From positions 1,456,887 to 1,520,886 of the forward strand of contig VWZW01004863.1 of the NCBI GenBank assembly GCA_013397115.1: a stretch of DNA of 64,000 nucleotides, in the 5' to 3' direction. This DNA comes from Edolisoma coerulescens. Taxonomy: Eukaryota > Chordata > Aves > Passeriformes > Campephagidae. The position numbers and the translations under genes are program-made. A model generated the notes under the pieces. That model was not told the origin of the DNA and did not search any database. It saw only the letters and a program-made list of their open reading frames with translations. This document shows, piece by piece, positions 11,681-24,900 of the stretch (position 1 is its first letter; the number at the start of each line of letters is the position of its first letter).

Positions 11681-13773
11681 CTTTAAAGGTACAGTCGTCA
11701 TCTGTGCGAAACATGCTAATCATTTTCACTTCTCCTATACTGAGGAAACAGTGACTGACTCTCTCCCCTTTATGTTTCATTGGCAAGTCTTAATTTAACC
11801 CAGAATTATAAAAATGTCAACACCATGTAACATAGTAAGTAGTATCTCGAAGGATCAGATTCCTTCACTTTAAATTAACATTGTTGTTTTTAAGCAGTTA
11901 CTTTGGTACATCAGCTCAGGCAGATACTCAAGTACTAAGTAGAGTGTAAGTACTGAATCCATAAAGTTTCTCCAGTAGTTTTGAATTTAGACAACCCCAG
12001 AATGACTAAATGGAAAGCATTATATTCTTGTGGTCTTTGGTTGGTGGGTTTTGTTCTTGTTTTTGTTAGGTTTTATTTGATTTCCTTCTTTCTTTGCTTT
12101 TGTTATAATAAAACCCAATTACTAAACCAAACCAAAATTCAAAGTGTCAAGAGGATTATACAGTGTTTCCAGTGTTCTTTTGTTTTAGTTATACAGACTG
12201 TATGTGTGTAAGGATGTACCATGAAAACATTACCATATAAATCTGGGAATCCTCATGTCAGTGTTATACTGGATTTAATATTCAACATAAAGGATAAGAG
12301 GTAAGAGTGCTCCATTTTCTGACAGTTGTATCAGTTTGTTGGCACCAGGATCTCAACAAATGAAGCTAGGTGTTACAACAATCTCTTTCTAATTCTTTAA
12401 AAGGTTTTCTCAATTTGCCATTATAGAGGAATGTCTTCTGCAATTTACACAGCATAAATATGCTTTCCAGAATATAGACAAGACTCAGATAATTTGATGA
12501 TAAATTTCTTGTTCCTAGAAGTCTAGGAGTAGATAAGGTTAGTTAACTACAGGTGCTCTTTTACTAATAAACCTTATGAATTTTAGCGTACTAAGAACTA
12601 TGGTAATGCAGCCATTAAAAAGTTTGCTAGGAAGAAAAGTATTTATTCCTTTGATAGACATTCCCAATATTAATAATAATCTGAAATTTTCTCAAGGTAA
12701 TACTTCTATTAATAGTCTGTTTAATGGTTGTTGGGGAAAGGGGGGTTCTTTACCAAAAAAGAGCTTCAAAAAATCACAGAATCAGAAGTGATTGAAACAA
12801 TAATATATCCAATACATCTGGTCTATGTTATGTAATAATTGAACTGACATCTTCAGAAATGGGAATTCTGTTTGATGAAGAAACTGAAGATAACCTTACA
12901 AGCCCTGTTGCATCACATAGACACTTTTATTTCTTGTGACATTAAGAGTCAGAACGTACACTTCATATATTTTCCCTTCCTCTTGGTTCTAGTAAGGCTT
13001 AGTTATCAATAATTGTTATTATTTCAAATGAAATCAAAGGAAGTAACTATTTGGGAGACAGGAGCTTTTTGTTTCATAGGTTTTGTGAAAAGAGCAATAT
13101 GTACTCTTGTTCCAGTATTTTGGTGGTTTTTCCTTGTTTTTTAATTCATGCAAGTTATCTGCAGAAAGGTAGATTGATTTCTTTTTAGCTACTAGTTATT
13201 TTCATATTTTTCATATTTTCTGTAACTAGATTAGTAGCGAATGACAGTAAGGCTTCAAAAAAAAAGATAGATAGATAAACACTTCAATAAACAGGAATGA
13301 AAAATAACCCTAAGAAGACAATTCATTCACTGCTGTCAAGTCAAACAAGCAAACATATTTTAAAGTTTACTGGTAGTAATGGCAAAGAGATTGATCCAAA
13401 TTGGAATTAGCACTGGCTTGGAAAGAAACACTGCTATTGCTCTGTGCAGTTAAACAGATATGGTGCATGTCTATGCTACAAAGAGTGTAAACATTCTTTC
13501 TTTGTCTTTCTATATTTTTATCCCCTGATAGAGAGCTGACCTAAGTTAATTCCCAGCAGAAAATGACAGAAACAATGCCTCAGCGGGCTCTTATGTTTGT
13601 TTACTACTCACTTACCTTATTATGTGTTCTCACTTAAGGATCATGCACAGATTCCTGGAAGCAAGTTTGTTTCTCCTGAACTGTCACACAAGAAATAGCA
13701 ATTATTAGCAGAGATCACTTAGTCTCAATCTCAGTGCTTTCAAGATTTGTGTCTACTGTTTACTTACACCTGA
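11681..13773. other. Intergenic AT-rich unique sequence
   Basis: No gene is supported. A G/T-rich stretch lies at 12038-12080. A very short AATCACAGAATC at 12773 resembles a CR1 terminus but has no body. A small GATA repeat lies at 13266-13278. Confidence 0.55.
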
Positions 13774-14720
13774 ATAGAATCATAGAAGTGTTTAGATTGG
13801 AAAAGACCTTTAAGACCATCGAGTCCACCCTTAACCTAATACTGTCAAGTCCATCACTTGTCCCTAGGACCACATCTACAGGTCTCCAGGGATGATTATT
13901 CCACCACTTCCCTGGACAGCCTCTTCCAATGCTTGACAACCCTTTCCCCCCATTTTTTCTTCTTAATATCCAATCTAAACCTCTCTTTGTGCAACCTTTA
14001 ACTATTTCCTCTTGTCCTGTTTCTTATTATTTGGGAGAAGGGCCTCACTTTTCGGGTAGTTCTGGAGAGTGTCCCCTGAGCCTACTCTTCTCCAAACTAA
14101 ACAACCAGCAACCTCTGACACTTCTCATATGACTTACTCTCTAGAAAGAAACTTCCCAGCTCCATTGCCCTTCTCTGGACAAGCTCCAGCACCTCAATGT
14201 CTTTCTCAAAAGTGAGTATCCCAGAACTGGACAAAGAATTTGAGATGTGACCTCACCAGTGTCGAGTACGGGAAGACAGTCACTGCCCTGGTCCTGCTGT
14301 CACACTGTTGCTGAAAAAAACCAGGATGCCATTGGCCTTCTTGGTCACCTTGGCATACTTCTGGATCTTGTTCTTCCAGCTTTTGAGCAGCACTTCCAGA
14401 TTCTTTTCCACCGGGCAGCTTTCCAGCCACTCTAACTCAGCCTGTAGTGCTGCAGGGGGATTTTGTGACAGAAGTGCAGCACTTGGCCTTGTTGAACCAC
14501 GCACTGTTGTTCTCAGCCCATCAATCCCAGATCCCTCTGCAGAGCCTTCCTACCCTCCAGCAGATCAGTAATCCCATCCAACTTGGTGTCCTCTGCAAAC
14601 TGAGGGTGTACTCAATCCCCTCATCGAGATGATTGACAATGATATAAAACAGAACTGGCCTTAAAATTGAGCCCTGGGGAACACCACTTGTGACTGACCA
14701 CCTCTGGATTTTGTGACTTT
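13774..14720 (-). mobile_element. CR1 LINE, 5'-truncated, minus strand
   Basis: CR1 is the dominant avian non-LTR retrotransposon. Its ORF2 encodes an endonuclease and reverse transcriptase. The 3' terminus lies at the left, where the plus strand reads AGAATCATAGAAG, the complement of the CR1 terminal repeat. Reading leftward on the minus strand, the copy enters in the RT domain: SGVPQGS at about 14680, then LDEGIEYTLS. The catalytic region follows at about 14583-14600 as FAED instead of FADD, and in a different frame from the preceding motif, so there is at least one frameshift and a lost catalytic Asp. The 3' untranslated part is complete up to the tail. It is a dead copy of about 950 bp out of a full length of about 4.5 kb. 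Confidence 0.92.
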
Positions 14721-15711
14721 TAACAATGGCAGGTTTAAAACAAAACAAAAAAATGTTTCGCATTTTCATGTTAGGAGTGACAAGAATGTCTGTATTAATA
14801 TCACTTACCTAGTGGTTAAATTCAGTGTATTTAATACTCCATATTAAATGTGTTAAGTATAATCATTTGTCTACTTACCATTGTCAAATATTATGTAATT
14901 TGTTGTGAACACAGAAAGGGAGGTGAGCGAGGCATGCTTTGGAATGTAATAATAAAGTACAGAATTACAATCCATTACATTCCATTAACAGCAAACAACC
15001 TTATTCATAATAGAGTGTTAAGTGCCAATTATCATAAGCTCTCTGCTTATTAATTGACATGTGTTAGCAAGCTTTTAAAAAAAGATTGAGATTAATTTGG
15101 ACTGACATACTGATTCTTTCTGAGGGCCGAATATGTGTTATGGAAACCTACTACTTTTAAACAAATTCAGTTCCCAGTGACGTTTATTAAATCTCACAGC
15201 AAATTGCTGTAGTAAATATATACTAACATTTTGACATAGGGGCAAATATGGAGATAAAAATATCTTCCAAATAGTGCTTACTTCCAGATAGGTCTCTTAC
15301 TCCATATTGCTGCCCTGAGTAGAATTACTAACTTTTTCTTAGCTTTCAGTCATGAGCTCAGGTTCCCCTACTTCAGTGATGTAGCTTCTGTCTCAAAAAC
15401 CTTCCTATTCAGGATTTGAAGGTCAGCTTTATCTATATACTGCAGTTCTCTTTTGAGATAGAAACCTTTGTGCTGTTCCATTCTGGTTTCCTCAGAACCC
15501 CCCCAATTTTTTTTTTAAGTTTTAATCTTTTACTTGAAATATTTGGGGAAACATTTTCAAGGTTTTCTTTTCCTGAAGTATACTGTTAAATTAGAGGTTT
15601 TCCACAAAATAATCAACCAATCAAACAACCAAAAAGAAAATGTAAAAGATAAAGGTAATACCCAGTTACCTTGCTCCCTCTAATTTTACACTAAGCCTTC
15701 AGAGGAAATAC
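14721..15711. other. Intergenic AT-rich sequence between two CR1 copies
   Basis: No gene is seen. The two flanking CR1 fragments are in opposite orientation with their 5' truncation points facing this interval. A small A/C-rich stretch lies at about 15607-15640. Confidence 0.55.
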
Positions 15712-17031
15712 CAGCTGAAGGAGTTGACTGATGTTATTGTTAAGCCGCTCTCCATCATCTTTGAGAAGTCATGGAGAACAGGAGAGGTGCCTGAGGGTTG
15801 GAGGAAAGACAATGTCACTCCAATTTTCAAAGAGGGTGAACAGAAGGAGCCAGAGAACTGCAGCTTAGCCAGCCTCACCTAATCCCTGGAAAGGCGGTGG
15901 AACAGCTCATTATGGGTATTCATTCTACCCACATGGACAAAAAAAAATGTTCTCAGGGTAGTCAGAATGGACTCGCTAAGACAGAAATCACGCTTGACCA
16001 GTCTGGGACCCCTCTGTGCTGACATTACTGGCTAGATGAGGGGAGAGGAATGGATGTTGTCTTCAGCAAGGCCTTTGACACTTTCTCTAATAAGATCCTC
16101 ACACATAAGATCAGGTGCGGGTTAGATGAGTGGACAGTGAGGTGGAATAAGAACAGGCCAAATGGTAGATCACAGAGGGCTGAGGTCAGCAGTGCAATCT
16201 AATTAGAGGCCTGTGGCCAGTGGTGTTCCACAGGGTCAGTACAAGAGCACACGCTTGTCAAGTTTGCTGAAAGCACAAAACTTGGAGGAATGGCTGATGC
16301 ACCTGAAGGTTGTGCTGCCATTCAGCCAGACCTGGACAGGCTGGAGAGCTGGGTGGAGAATGACCTAAGAAAGTTCAACGAGAACAACTGTAGGGTCCTG
16401 CACCCATGGAGGAAAAACCCCATGCACAAGTACAGACAAGGGCCTGACCTGCTGAAAAGCAGCCCTATGGACAATAAGCTGTCCATGAGCAGTGTGTCCT
16501 TGTGGCCAGAAGGCCCAACGGCATCCTGGGCTGCATTAGGAAAAGTGTGGCTATCAGATCAAGGGAGATGATCCTGCCCCTGGGGAGCCCACATCTGGAG
16601 TGCTGTGTCCAGTTCTGGGCTCCCTAATACAAGAAACACAAGTAACTACTGGAGAGGGTCCAGGGAAAGGCTGTCAAGATGATTAGGGAACTGGATCATC
16701 TCTGTTATGAGGAAAGGCTGAGAAAATTAGAACTGTTTTGCCAGGAGAAGAGATGTCTGAGAGGGGAACTTATAAATGCACGCCATTATCTTTGGGGTAG
16801 CCATCAAGAGGATGGAACCACACCCTTTTAGTGGTGCCCGATGACAGGACAAGGGGCAAGAGGCACAAATTTAAAAACAGGAATTTCCATCTGAATATAA
16901 GGAAAAACTTATTTCCTTTGAGGGTGACAAAGCACCGGAACAGCCTGCCCAGAGATGTTGTGGAGTCTCCTCTCCTTCTCTGGAGATATTCAAAACCTGC
17001 TTGGAAAAAGATCCTGTGCAATCTGCTATAG
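15712..17031 (+). mobile_element. CR1 LINE RT-to-C-terminus fragment, plus strand
   Basis: The copy starts inside the RT domain, where frames read KPLSIIFEKSW and then GWRKDNVTPIFK (about 15745-15830), classic CR1 ORF2 sequence. SGVPQG follows at 16218-16237, but only about 25 bp later comes the catalytic block as FAES at 16263-16274. The roughly 20 residues normally between them are deleted and the FADD motif is lost. The C-terminal part is recognisable at 16290-16571 (APEGCAAIQPDLDRLESW) and 16831-17031 (DRTRG..., NIRKNLFPLRVT, LPRDVVESP). The sequence stops at GCAATCTGCTATAG, so the last 80-100 bp of 3' untranslated region and the terminal repeat are missing. Target-primed insertion begins at the 3' end, so that part was probably deleted later. 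Confidence 0.93.
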
Positions 17032-20000
17032 TAGATTAAATAGAAACGAATTTTTCAGAAAAATTCTATGACATTTTCATCTGAATTGTGAAAATGACTG
17101 CTGTTCATCCTAATCGTTAATAATGGTGTTATTAATTCAGATGTCAACACATGTAGTTTGGAAAATGAGCCTATACCAGAATTTACTCAATTGTATCTAA
17201 TTAACAATAGACATTACATGCTTGTTTATACTGAAAAAGAATCTCAATTAGTAGCAGAATCAAGAGAGTCTGCTTACATTATAGTGATTTTTTTTTTATT
17301 TACTGCTTCTTCTTTTATTCTAATAAAGGGTAGCATACATACACCTTTTTTGAAACTCTCACATACTCAGGCTTTCCAGGTGCATTTACTATTTTGTATA
17401 CACTGTCTTCTGTTCTTCTGTCTACACATTACCCAGAAAAAATGTCAAATTCTGTATGTAGGGAGCTTAAAATTCTTTGTTAAGCATCAAAAAGAGAAAA
17501 AAAATAGATGTGGGACTTCAGAAATTATTGCTATTACTAACAGTGTTGTAAGTATAGGGCATACTTAGTACCACCATTTACTTTGACACAAAATGTTTCT
17601 TTTAATGGAAAGGTACAGATGAAAAGTTCATGAGGGGCTCCCTCAGGTGTCTCTTGACATTTGATGGAGCCAGGGGCAGTTTTTGCCACGTAACAATTAT
17701 CTAGGTATCAGGACAGTTTCGGTTTTGCATAAGAACTTTGTGACCTCCCTCAGGTGTATTCCTCATCTGTGTGCAAGTTGCACAGACCATAGCTACGATT
17801 AATTTTTCTGTATGGATACTGATTCAGTATCACAGCTTTGATCTATTTATAACAGTTTGCTTAGCCAGTGGCCATGGTAAGTTGCTAAGTCACAAAAATG
17901 TAATTAGTCTTTTATGCTACATAGCATAAATATGGAGCCATTGATGCTGTTATTATTTTAGTTTAAACCCAAGTTCATTTTATTCCAGAGTGATCATGGA
18001 CACAGCTGCAAAAAACACGGAGACTAATATTTCAAGCATATACCCTAAAGCAATAACACTTAGTCCCTGGGGTTATAAGAAACTCTTTAAGTAGATGTAA
18101 AACAAAGGTGAAAATTTGTCAGCTGAGATTAGCTTTCTCTTGTTAACCAGCAGCTATTATGCATGGCACTCTGAGATTCATTCTCCAATGTGCTACTGTA
18201 CATAAAGTAAAGGCTGATTGAGTGATTGACAGATAACAAGGCTAAGCTCAAGTAGACCAAAGTTTCCCCTGGAGAAGTTTGAAAGTGTTTAAGGCTTTAT
18301 TTTCATGTCAAGAAATTCTAAAAGACAAAATGAGAACTTTTGTAAGGAAAGGAAAAAAAAAACAACACCAAAATCTGAATTCACAAAGTATTATAACCTC
18401 TAATGGGAAAATATTACAATTTACCAAATGTTCTAAACAATCCATTCCAAACAGACAATACCAGGGAGTGAGTTAGATATATCAAAAATGGATGGAAGTC
18501 TGCAGGACAAAGAATTGAGTCCTATAGCTTAAACCTTACCGGATTAGACAATTTCTAAGAAATGACTGTGTAGGAATTTGGGAGGAGAATTGAAACTAAA
18601 GCCATAAAATTAACTCAGAGCAACTAAGAAAAGCAATTGGCTTGTCTGTGAGAAATCATTCGTATCTTGCTAATTTCAACATTTATGGGTGAGCGAAAAG
18701 CATAAAATCTTTCTTTTTGCTCATAAGCGTAAATCATGACAAGCTGTTTGCTGGAAAAAAATTAAGGGAAAGAGAAGAATTTTCTGAAGCCCTAAATTTG
18801 GGAATATTTTGAACATATTTTACTTTACATTATACAGATTGAATTCATCATTTTTGTCCTAGGCAAAAAGGCATAATATTTGAAATGGAGTTAGGCACGT
18901 AATTGCATACTTCTTATGAGTGACAAGAAGCTGAGGTATAACTTTAAGGATGAAAGCAGATGAAAAATCCAATAAAATTAAAGTACAATGTAATTAAAAT
19001 ATCAAGATAAGAAAATGTTCAGGAGTCAAGAAAAACTAGAGAGATGAAAACAGATAGAAATCAAATCTGATGATTATTATGGTACCTGATGAGTAAATAC
19101 TCATCATTACTTCTGATAAGTGCACTTAAAGTTTCTCAGGGAGGAGTAATTGTTACTCTGATGTTAGTCCATTAATTTTCTGTTGACCTCAAGTTTATCA
19201 GTGTTTGAATATAACTTTTCTGCTGTGGGTTTATTCTTCTGATATATGAGACCATTTTGGGTCAAAGTGCTAAATACAGTGCTGTGGTTTGAAGATGGTA
19301 GTAGAAACTGTTCTATTTTAGCATGTATATCTACAGTTTTCTGTCCATAACATGAGATTTAACAATGGATTTAAAAAAGAAATTGAGATTTTTTAGTGTG
19401 CCATGCTTCAAAACAGCTATTTTATTCTTTGGACTTGATGGTTCTGATAAGTTACTAGACCTGTAACTAAGGGAAATACATTATTTCTCCCTAACGATTT
19501 GTTTGGGTTTGAAAATTCACACAATTGTAAGTGTTCACAAAAGTCCTCCTTTGCTGCAGTCAGTCCTTCAGACAGAATGGCAACAGGCACCTCAAGGTAT
19601 GGGACAAGCCAAGAGACCAGAGATGACAGATGAGCCTGAGTAGCTGAGGTGACAGGATACATTAGCGTTTCTCAGTTGCGACTATGAGTCAGCAGAAAAC
19701 CTTAAACTATTGTACAGACATTTATGAAACATCATCACAGTTACTGTTGGTAAGCCTGAAGGCTCACAGCATCAGGACTCCAGATGAATGCCTGAGGCAT
19801 AAAGAATTTAGGATGAGAAAACTTTTTAGAGTAAATAAATAAATAAAATTTGTGGGCAATCTAATACTGAGTTCTGAAGTCTCATTTTCTAGCATGAATT
19901 ATATAATAGTATATAATACATTTTTAAATTTAGTTTTTCTGAGAGTATTCTGTTGAAAATTACAGCTATATCTTTAGATTTTTCTTTCAGACTCTGATTG

Positions 20001-21603
20001 ACAGGATAATTAATTCAAAAACTCTGAACACAGGCTTAGAATTATGCCAAAAGCCATCACTGTAACTACTGCTCTTTCATTATATTTCTTATTATTTAAA
20101 TGTATGTATGGTAGTAAATGGAAGAGCATAAATTACAACTCTCTCCCTAGACAATACCATCTGCTGCCTTCCCGTGGTTCTTTCCATGTCTAACACTTCT
20201 GTGGCCATCAGCAATGAAGCACACAACACGGCCAGTAGTCACTCTTGCCTGTGAACAGCTGAGGTGGGAAAAGGATAGTTTTTAGATAGAGGAAATATCT
20301 CCACAGGGACAGGATGATGGATTTTACTCCTGATCCCATCATTAACTCAGTTTCCTTTGGGACACATCCATTCCTTAGTTTCTTTATTGATAAAAATAAA
20401 GTTGCTGCAATATTTTTTTGGGGAAAATATGTTTGATATGGAAATTATTTTGAACATAATGATGTTTCTTTTTCTAAGAACAGAATCTTGAATCAGACCT
20501 CAATTTCATATGGTTTTGAAAAGAAATTAGCAATAAAAACTATTTTATATCCAAAGACATTAAAAAGAACAAAAAGTAAAATCAAGTTATGACATTGAGT
20601 TCAGCTCCATATTTTGTTGCACAATGCTAGTTATTTGCCAGTGAGGTTCAACAATTTTTTCAGGAATTATTTTCATTATTTGCAGATTTCTGTTAAATGC
20701 TTTGTATCAGTGTTTTACGCCTTGTGTCTATTCAGCACAGACATTTGTATTTCCCAGGGGCAAATTCCTGATTAGTAGAAAATGTAGAACTGAGAAAAAT
20801 GCCAATTCTGGTTCATTAATTGCAGTACAGATGGATAGCTACTTTCATGAAAAGCTACAATATCTTTGCTTTATATTATCTGAAAGTTCATATTATCCTA
20901 GAGAAATATGTGTGCACTTTTGCAGTCAGAAAGGACAAGAGAATGAATAATTTTCAGACATCTGATAAGGTATAAATAGAAATATATTTGTGGAATAGAA
21001 AACTGCAAATATGACTGATAACCGGGAAAGAAACATCATCTCCACAGTTTTTACTGTATTTTGTAGAGAAATAGACTCAAATGGCTTGTGAAAGTCTCCT
21101 GTTTCCCTCCCTCATTGACTGCTAAAACTAATTTTACATAAATTAATATATATATATTTATATAAATATATTTAAATCTCAATAGACAAAGAATTTGTTG
21201 TAATAACATTTCTTCCATACTGAAAGATCCAGTGGACCTTTTCAAAATCACCAATTTTTGAAAAAGAAAAGCCAAAAATACAAAAAATGCATTTAGGTAA
21301 AATGCCAAATAACAATTTATAAGCAAACTGAAATTGCCCAAAAAGAAACATCAATCTTTTTTAATCTTTAAGAAAAGAGGCAGTTTCATTGCTACTGTAC
21401 TGCAAGTGTTCCTAAAGGTTAATTTAGTAAGGTTCAAATGTTCAAAGTCTGTTGATGCTGTTATGAGTCTTTTATGTGTCCCTGTGTTTTATAAGGAAAA
21501 GTATGTCCAATTTATAATTACTAAGGTGTGTTTTTTCAAATGTTCATCACATCAACAGTATCTGATCTAATATGATTCAATTCCAGCTTTCTCATTGGTC
21601 ACT
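17032..21603. other. Intergenic AT-rich unique sequence
   Basis: No gene is supported. The longest frame, 136 codons on the plus strand (17158-17568), starts at an ATG but has a chance-like composition with hydrophobic F/L/I runs and no motif I recognise. I see no splice-linked neighbour. An AT-alternating tract lies at 21141-21175. Confidence 0.5.
21141..21175. repeat. AT-rich (TA)n-like tract
   Basis: Alternating TATATA and TTTATATAAATATATTTA units over about 35 bp form an imperfect self-complementary stretch. Confidence 0.8.
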
Positions 21604-21920
21604 TGTCCTAGTTTTGCTCGCAGGTGCCAAGAAGGGGGTGGAGCATAGAGCTGTGTGGGCATATCTATGTTGTTATTCTATCCTGTACACAACATCCTTG
21701 GGGAGAGTGGCTTCAGAGGGAAGAGAAGGGTGTGCACACACCAGAAGTGGCCACCTTTTGATCTTTTCCTTCTTTGGGGAAGTTGTTGGCAGCCAGTACT
21801 GTGGAGTCTGTCCTCTCTCAGCTAAGGGGTTGGGTGGACATGGAGCAGTTGGTTTAGAGTTTAATTCCCAGCTGATTTTGAACCACCACATTCCTATAAA
21901 TGGGTTGACATTTCTATAGC
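21604..21920 (+). mobile_element. Possible degenerate LTR fragment
   Basis: The block begins TGTCCTAGTTTTG, close to the TGTCCTGGTTTTG start shared by several avian ERV LTRs, and is distinctly richer in G and C than its AT-rich flanks. A CCTATAAATG TATA-like string sits at about 21892. I could not match the middle to a known family and found no target-site duplication or clear right end. It could equally be unique sequence with a biased base composition. Confidence 0.35.
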
Positions 21921-24900
21921 AAAATTTCTCTCTTCTATTTTTATCATGCATTAAGATGAGACAAGTTGCATCCTGTAAATGCTTGTCTTACTCCAGTGCC
22001 CATAAAGGACACTGTTCAGGTCATGTAGATGTCTGTTCCAGTGTTAGGTAAGATGAATAAGAGCATTGTTGATGAGGCAATGCAATAATCAGTGCCTAAG
22101 CACTTTTCTCCATGTGCCAGCACTGCCCAGCAGTTTGAGACACAAAATTCTGTTTCCTGAAGTACCCCTTTGCATTTTCTCAGTATGTTTCCATTAGTTT
22201 GATATTTCTGGTTTGGGTAAAGTGAGACTTTAAGTAAACAGGAAATAACTGAAAGCTGAAAGGGAGTAATTTCTTCTTTCTGCAAGTCCTGCAATAGTTG
22301 TGTGTCTTTTTACCATTCTTTTGCTGAAATTAAAAGGAGAAAAGAAGCAACTATGTGTGGCTAATGACAGATTATCATTTCTAGATTCTCTTTATCAGAA
22401 TGCAATAATTAAGCACTGTGGAAATTGGGACACAGAAAAGCATATTAAGAGAATAGAAAACTAGTACAGTAATAAAAGATACCGCCTTTTTCCCAGCTTA
22501 GGTCTTTGCACATTTTAGGAAGGTATGAATAATAGCTTGGACTTTGAATTTTTTTATTTCTTTTCAGAGCTTTTCCCCAAGGTGGGTGTGATAAATATGG
22601 GCAATTTTTTTTCTCCACCTGACCAGAACAACTGTTTAATTTTTAGTTTTGTTTGACAACCTGACCCATCCATTCAATCTGTGAGATACAAGGCATTGTT
22701 ACTTAACGTCGCAGAAGGAAGAGACACAAATGGAAGCAATGCAGTTAGTACAGCTGCTTCTTACCGTGTCTTTTGATCTTTTACAATATGTCCAGTAAGA
22801 TGGACTAGCAAATCATGACAGAGCTCATTATTGGCTTACGGTCTGGCAAGGTTCTTACAGCTTCAGAAACATCTAGGGCGGACTGAGTAATTTAAATGTA
22901 CACTGTTTCATTTCTATAGATGAATGAAAAGAATGGAGGGTTTTTTCATGGATATTAATTCTGGGCTGATACTGGAAACTGAGATATCTGAAAATGGAGA
23001 ACATAGAAGAACAATGGAAAACAATTCATAACAGTGATGACATGCATAAGTTATTGTTTTACTATCTGCTCATATGCTCTTTTGAGGAATACACAAACTG
23101 AATTACTCATTATCTGCTAGAGTAGCCATCCTTATTAAGTAACTATACTAAATTGCTTGTTTGAGGTCTTTTGTTTTTGGAAGGGGTGTGAGGCATCGCT
23201 ATAATATACAACACATTTTGTGTTGAAGTTAAAAAATAATATTCCAATTATAAAGATCTTATATATGTTAAAGAAGAATGCGTTTTTCCTTTGAAATTGA
23301 AAAAAAAAAAAAAAACAACAAAATTCTCATCTCTTGAAATGCTGGAGTGCAGTTTGAATGTCTTTGAGAAAGATATGCTCTAGTTAAATGCACATAATTG
23401 GGCCTGGAATGAATAGTGGGTCACATTAGATGATCCAGCATCCTTTTTTGGCATAAATGTCTATGAAATCACAAATTAATAATAAACTTATAATATGCCA
23501 GGCAAACCCACAGAATACATGAAGATTAAGTCACCAATAGAATGCTAACAAAATTCTAAAAGGAGAGAAGGTTACTCACATTCTAGTCTACTATTACTGA
23601 AAACATCTCCTTAATTACACATAAACTGCATTAACTGAACGACCAACAAGTATGATTTGTTTGGAGAAAAATACGAGGAAAATCGTATTGTTTGTGGACT
23701 TCTCTTCTCCTCAGGACACTTCCAGGTCAGACTTTTCTTTTAAAATATGATCTGAAGAGATTTCTTTGGTCTAATCAATGTCTGTAGTCATTCACCCAGT
23801 AGTTCTTCGTGTGGAGCAGGAAGGGTGATACTATAACTTCTATGTTTGGGATGCTTATTTGGTGTAAGATTCCTTGGTCCATACTTTCCCAGATCTTTTT
23901 ACTCTGATGGGGTGGCTCTTGTGGGGATGGAGCAGACAGTCACTTCACCACAGATTTTTCAATATATTTAAAATTCTAGTTCTCAGTAGATTTGCAAAAG
24001 TGAGCAAAAATCTCTGAGGAATATCACCAAGTAATCTTTTGGTACAAGACAGTAAAATAGTTATGAAAGTCTTGTAGAAAATCAAGACGCCTTATTAGAA
24101 ATGTCTTAGCAACATTGAGAGAAAGGTGAAGTAGCAGAAGAAGAATGGGAAAAGTAGTGAGGAAAGTTGGAGAAAATTAAGTTCCCTGTATATGATCATA
24201 AAAAGATGAAAGACTTGAGAGGAAAGAAATGTAAAAAAAGGGTGAGGTAGAAAGCATAAACATAGGGAGAAATGATGCCTGACTTTGGTACTGTTATAGA
24301 CTGTAACACTTATTGCACAGCTTCATCATGTTATAGTTTAGTTGTATTTTGCAATGGTGTGCAACAATAAGGTGGTATTTTGTATGACTGAGAATACGAT
24401 ATTATTTCAACTGTGTGTTTATTTTCCAGTAATTATTCACAATAAATGTAATCTATGGTTAGTAAACTGATCTTATAATAAACTGATGATTTATCGCCAA
24501 ACAATCCATCAGCTAAGAAGCAGACTCCTAAAGATTTCCTAGACTTTCACTGACATCCATGTTTTACAGTCTTTTCTTTTTCTCCCATCCCTTGCCCTCA
24601 TTCCCCTATCCCCACCTCCAGTCTTTTTTTCAGGGGTATAAATTTTGCTGTTGAAGTGTATAGGCAAAAAAATATTTATGGCACAAGAGATCAAGGCTAC
24701 ATGTTCATTTTCAGTAGAGACATGGTACAAGCGTTTTGATTTAGTTCCACCACTGGACTTTAAAAATCAAAGACCAGAATATTCTCTTGATGCATGCAGT
24801 CATTTCTTGTAAACATGTTTCTAAGTGTTCCAGTCATTACTGTCTGGTTTTCCTTGGTGGGATATTCCAGACCCTAGGTTATAAGCTACTCTTCATCCCA

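Noticed and set aside
12773..12820. AATCACAGAATC string suggesting a CR1 terminus
   Set aside because: Only about 12 bp match and no CR1 body follows.
16290..17031. Two plus-strand frames resembling a reverse-transcriptase C-terminus as a host gene
   Set aside because: They are pieces of the decayed CR1 ORF2 at 15712-17031, split by stops and frameshifts, not a domesticated gene.
17158..17568. 136-codon plus-strand open frame with hydrophobic segments
   Set aside because: The apparent membrane segments come from T-rich runs such as that at 17288-17298. There is no family motif, and the frame starts just after a decayed CR1.
23400..23475. Possible old CR1 3' end on the plus strand
   Set aside because: ATTAGATGATCCAG and CTATGAAATCACA are suggestive, but the sequence between them does not follow the CR1 order well enough.
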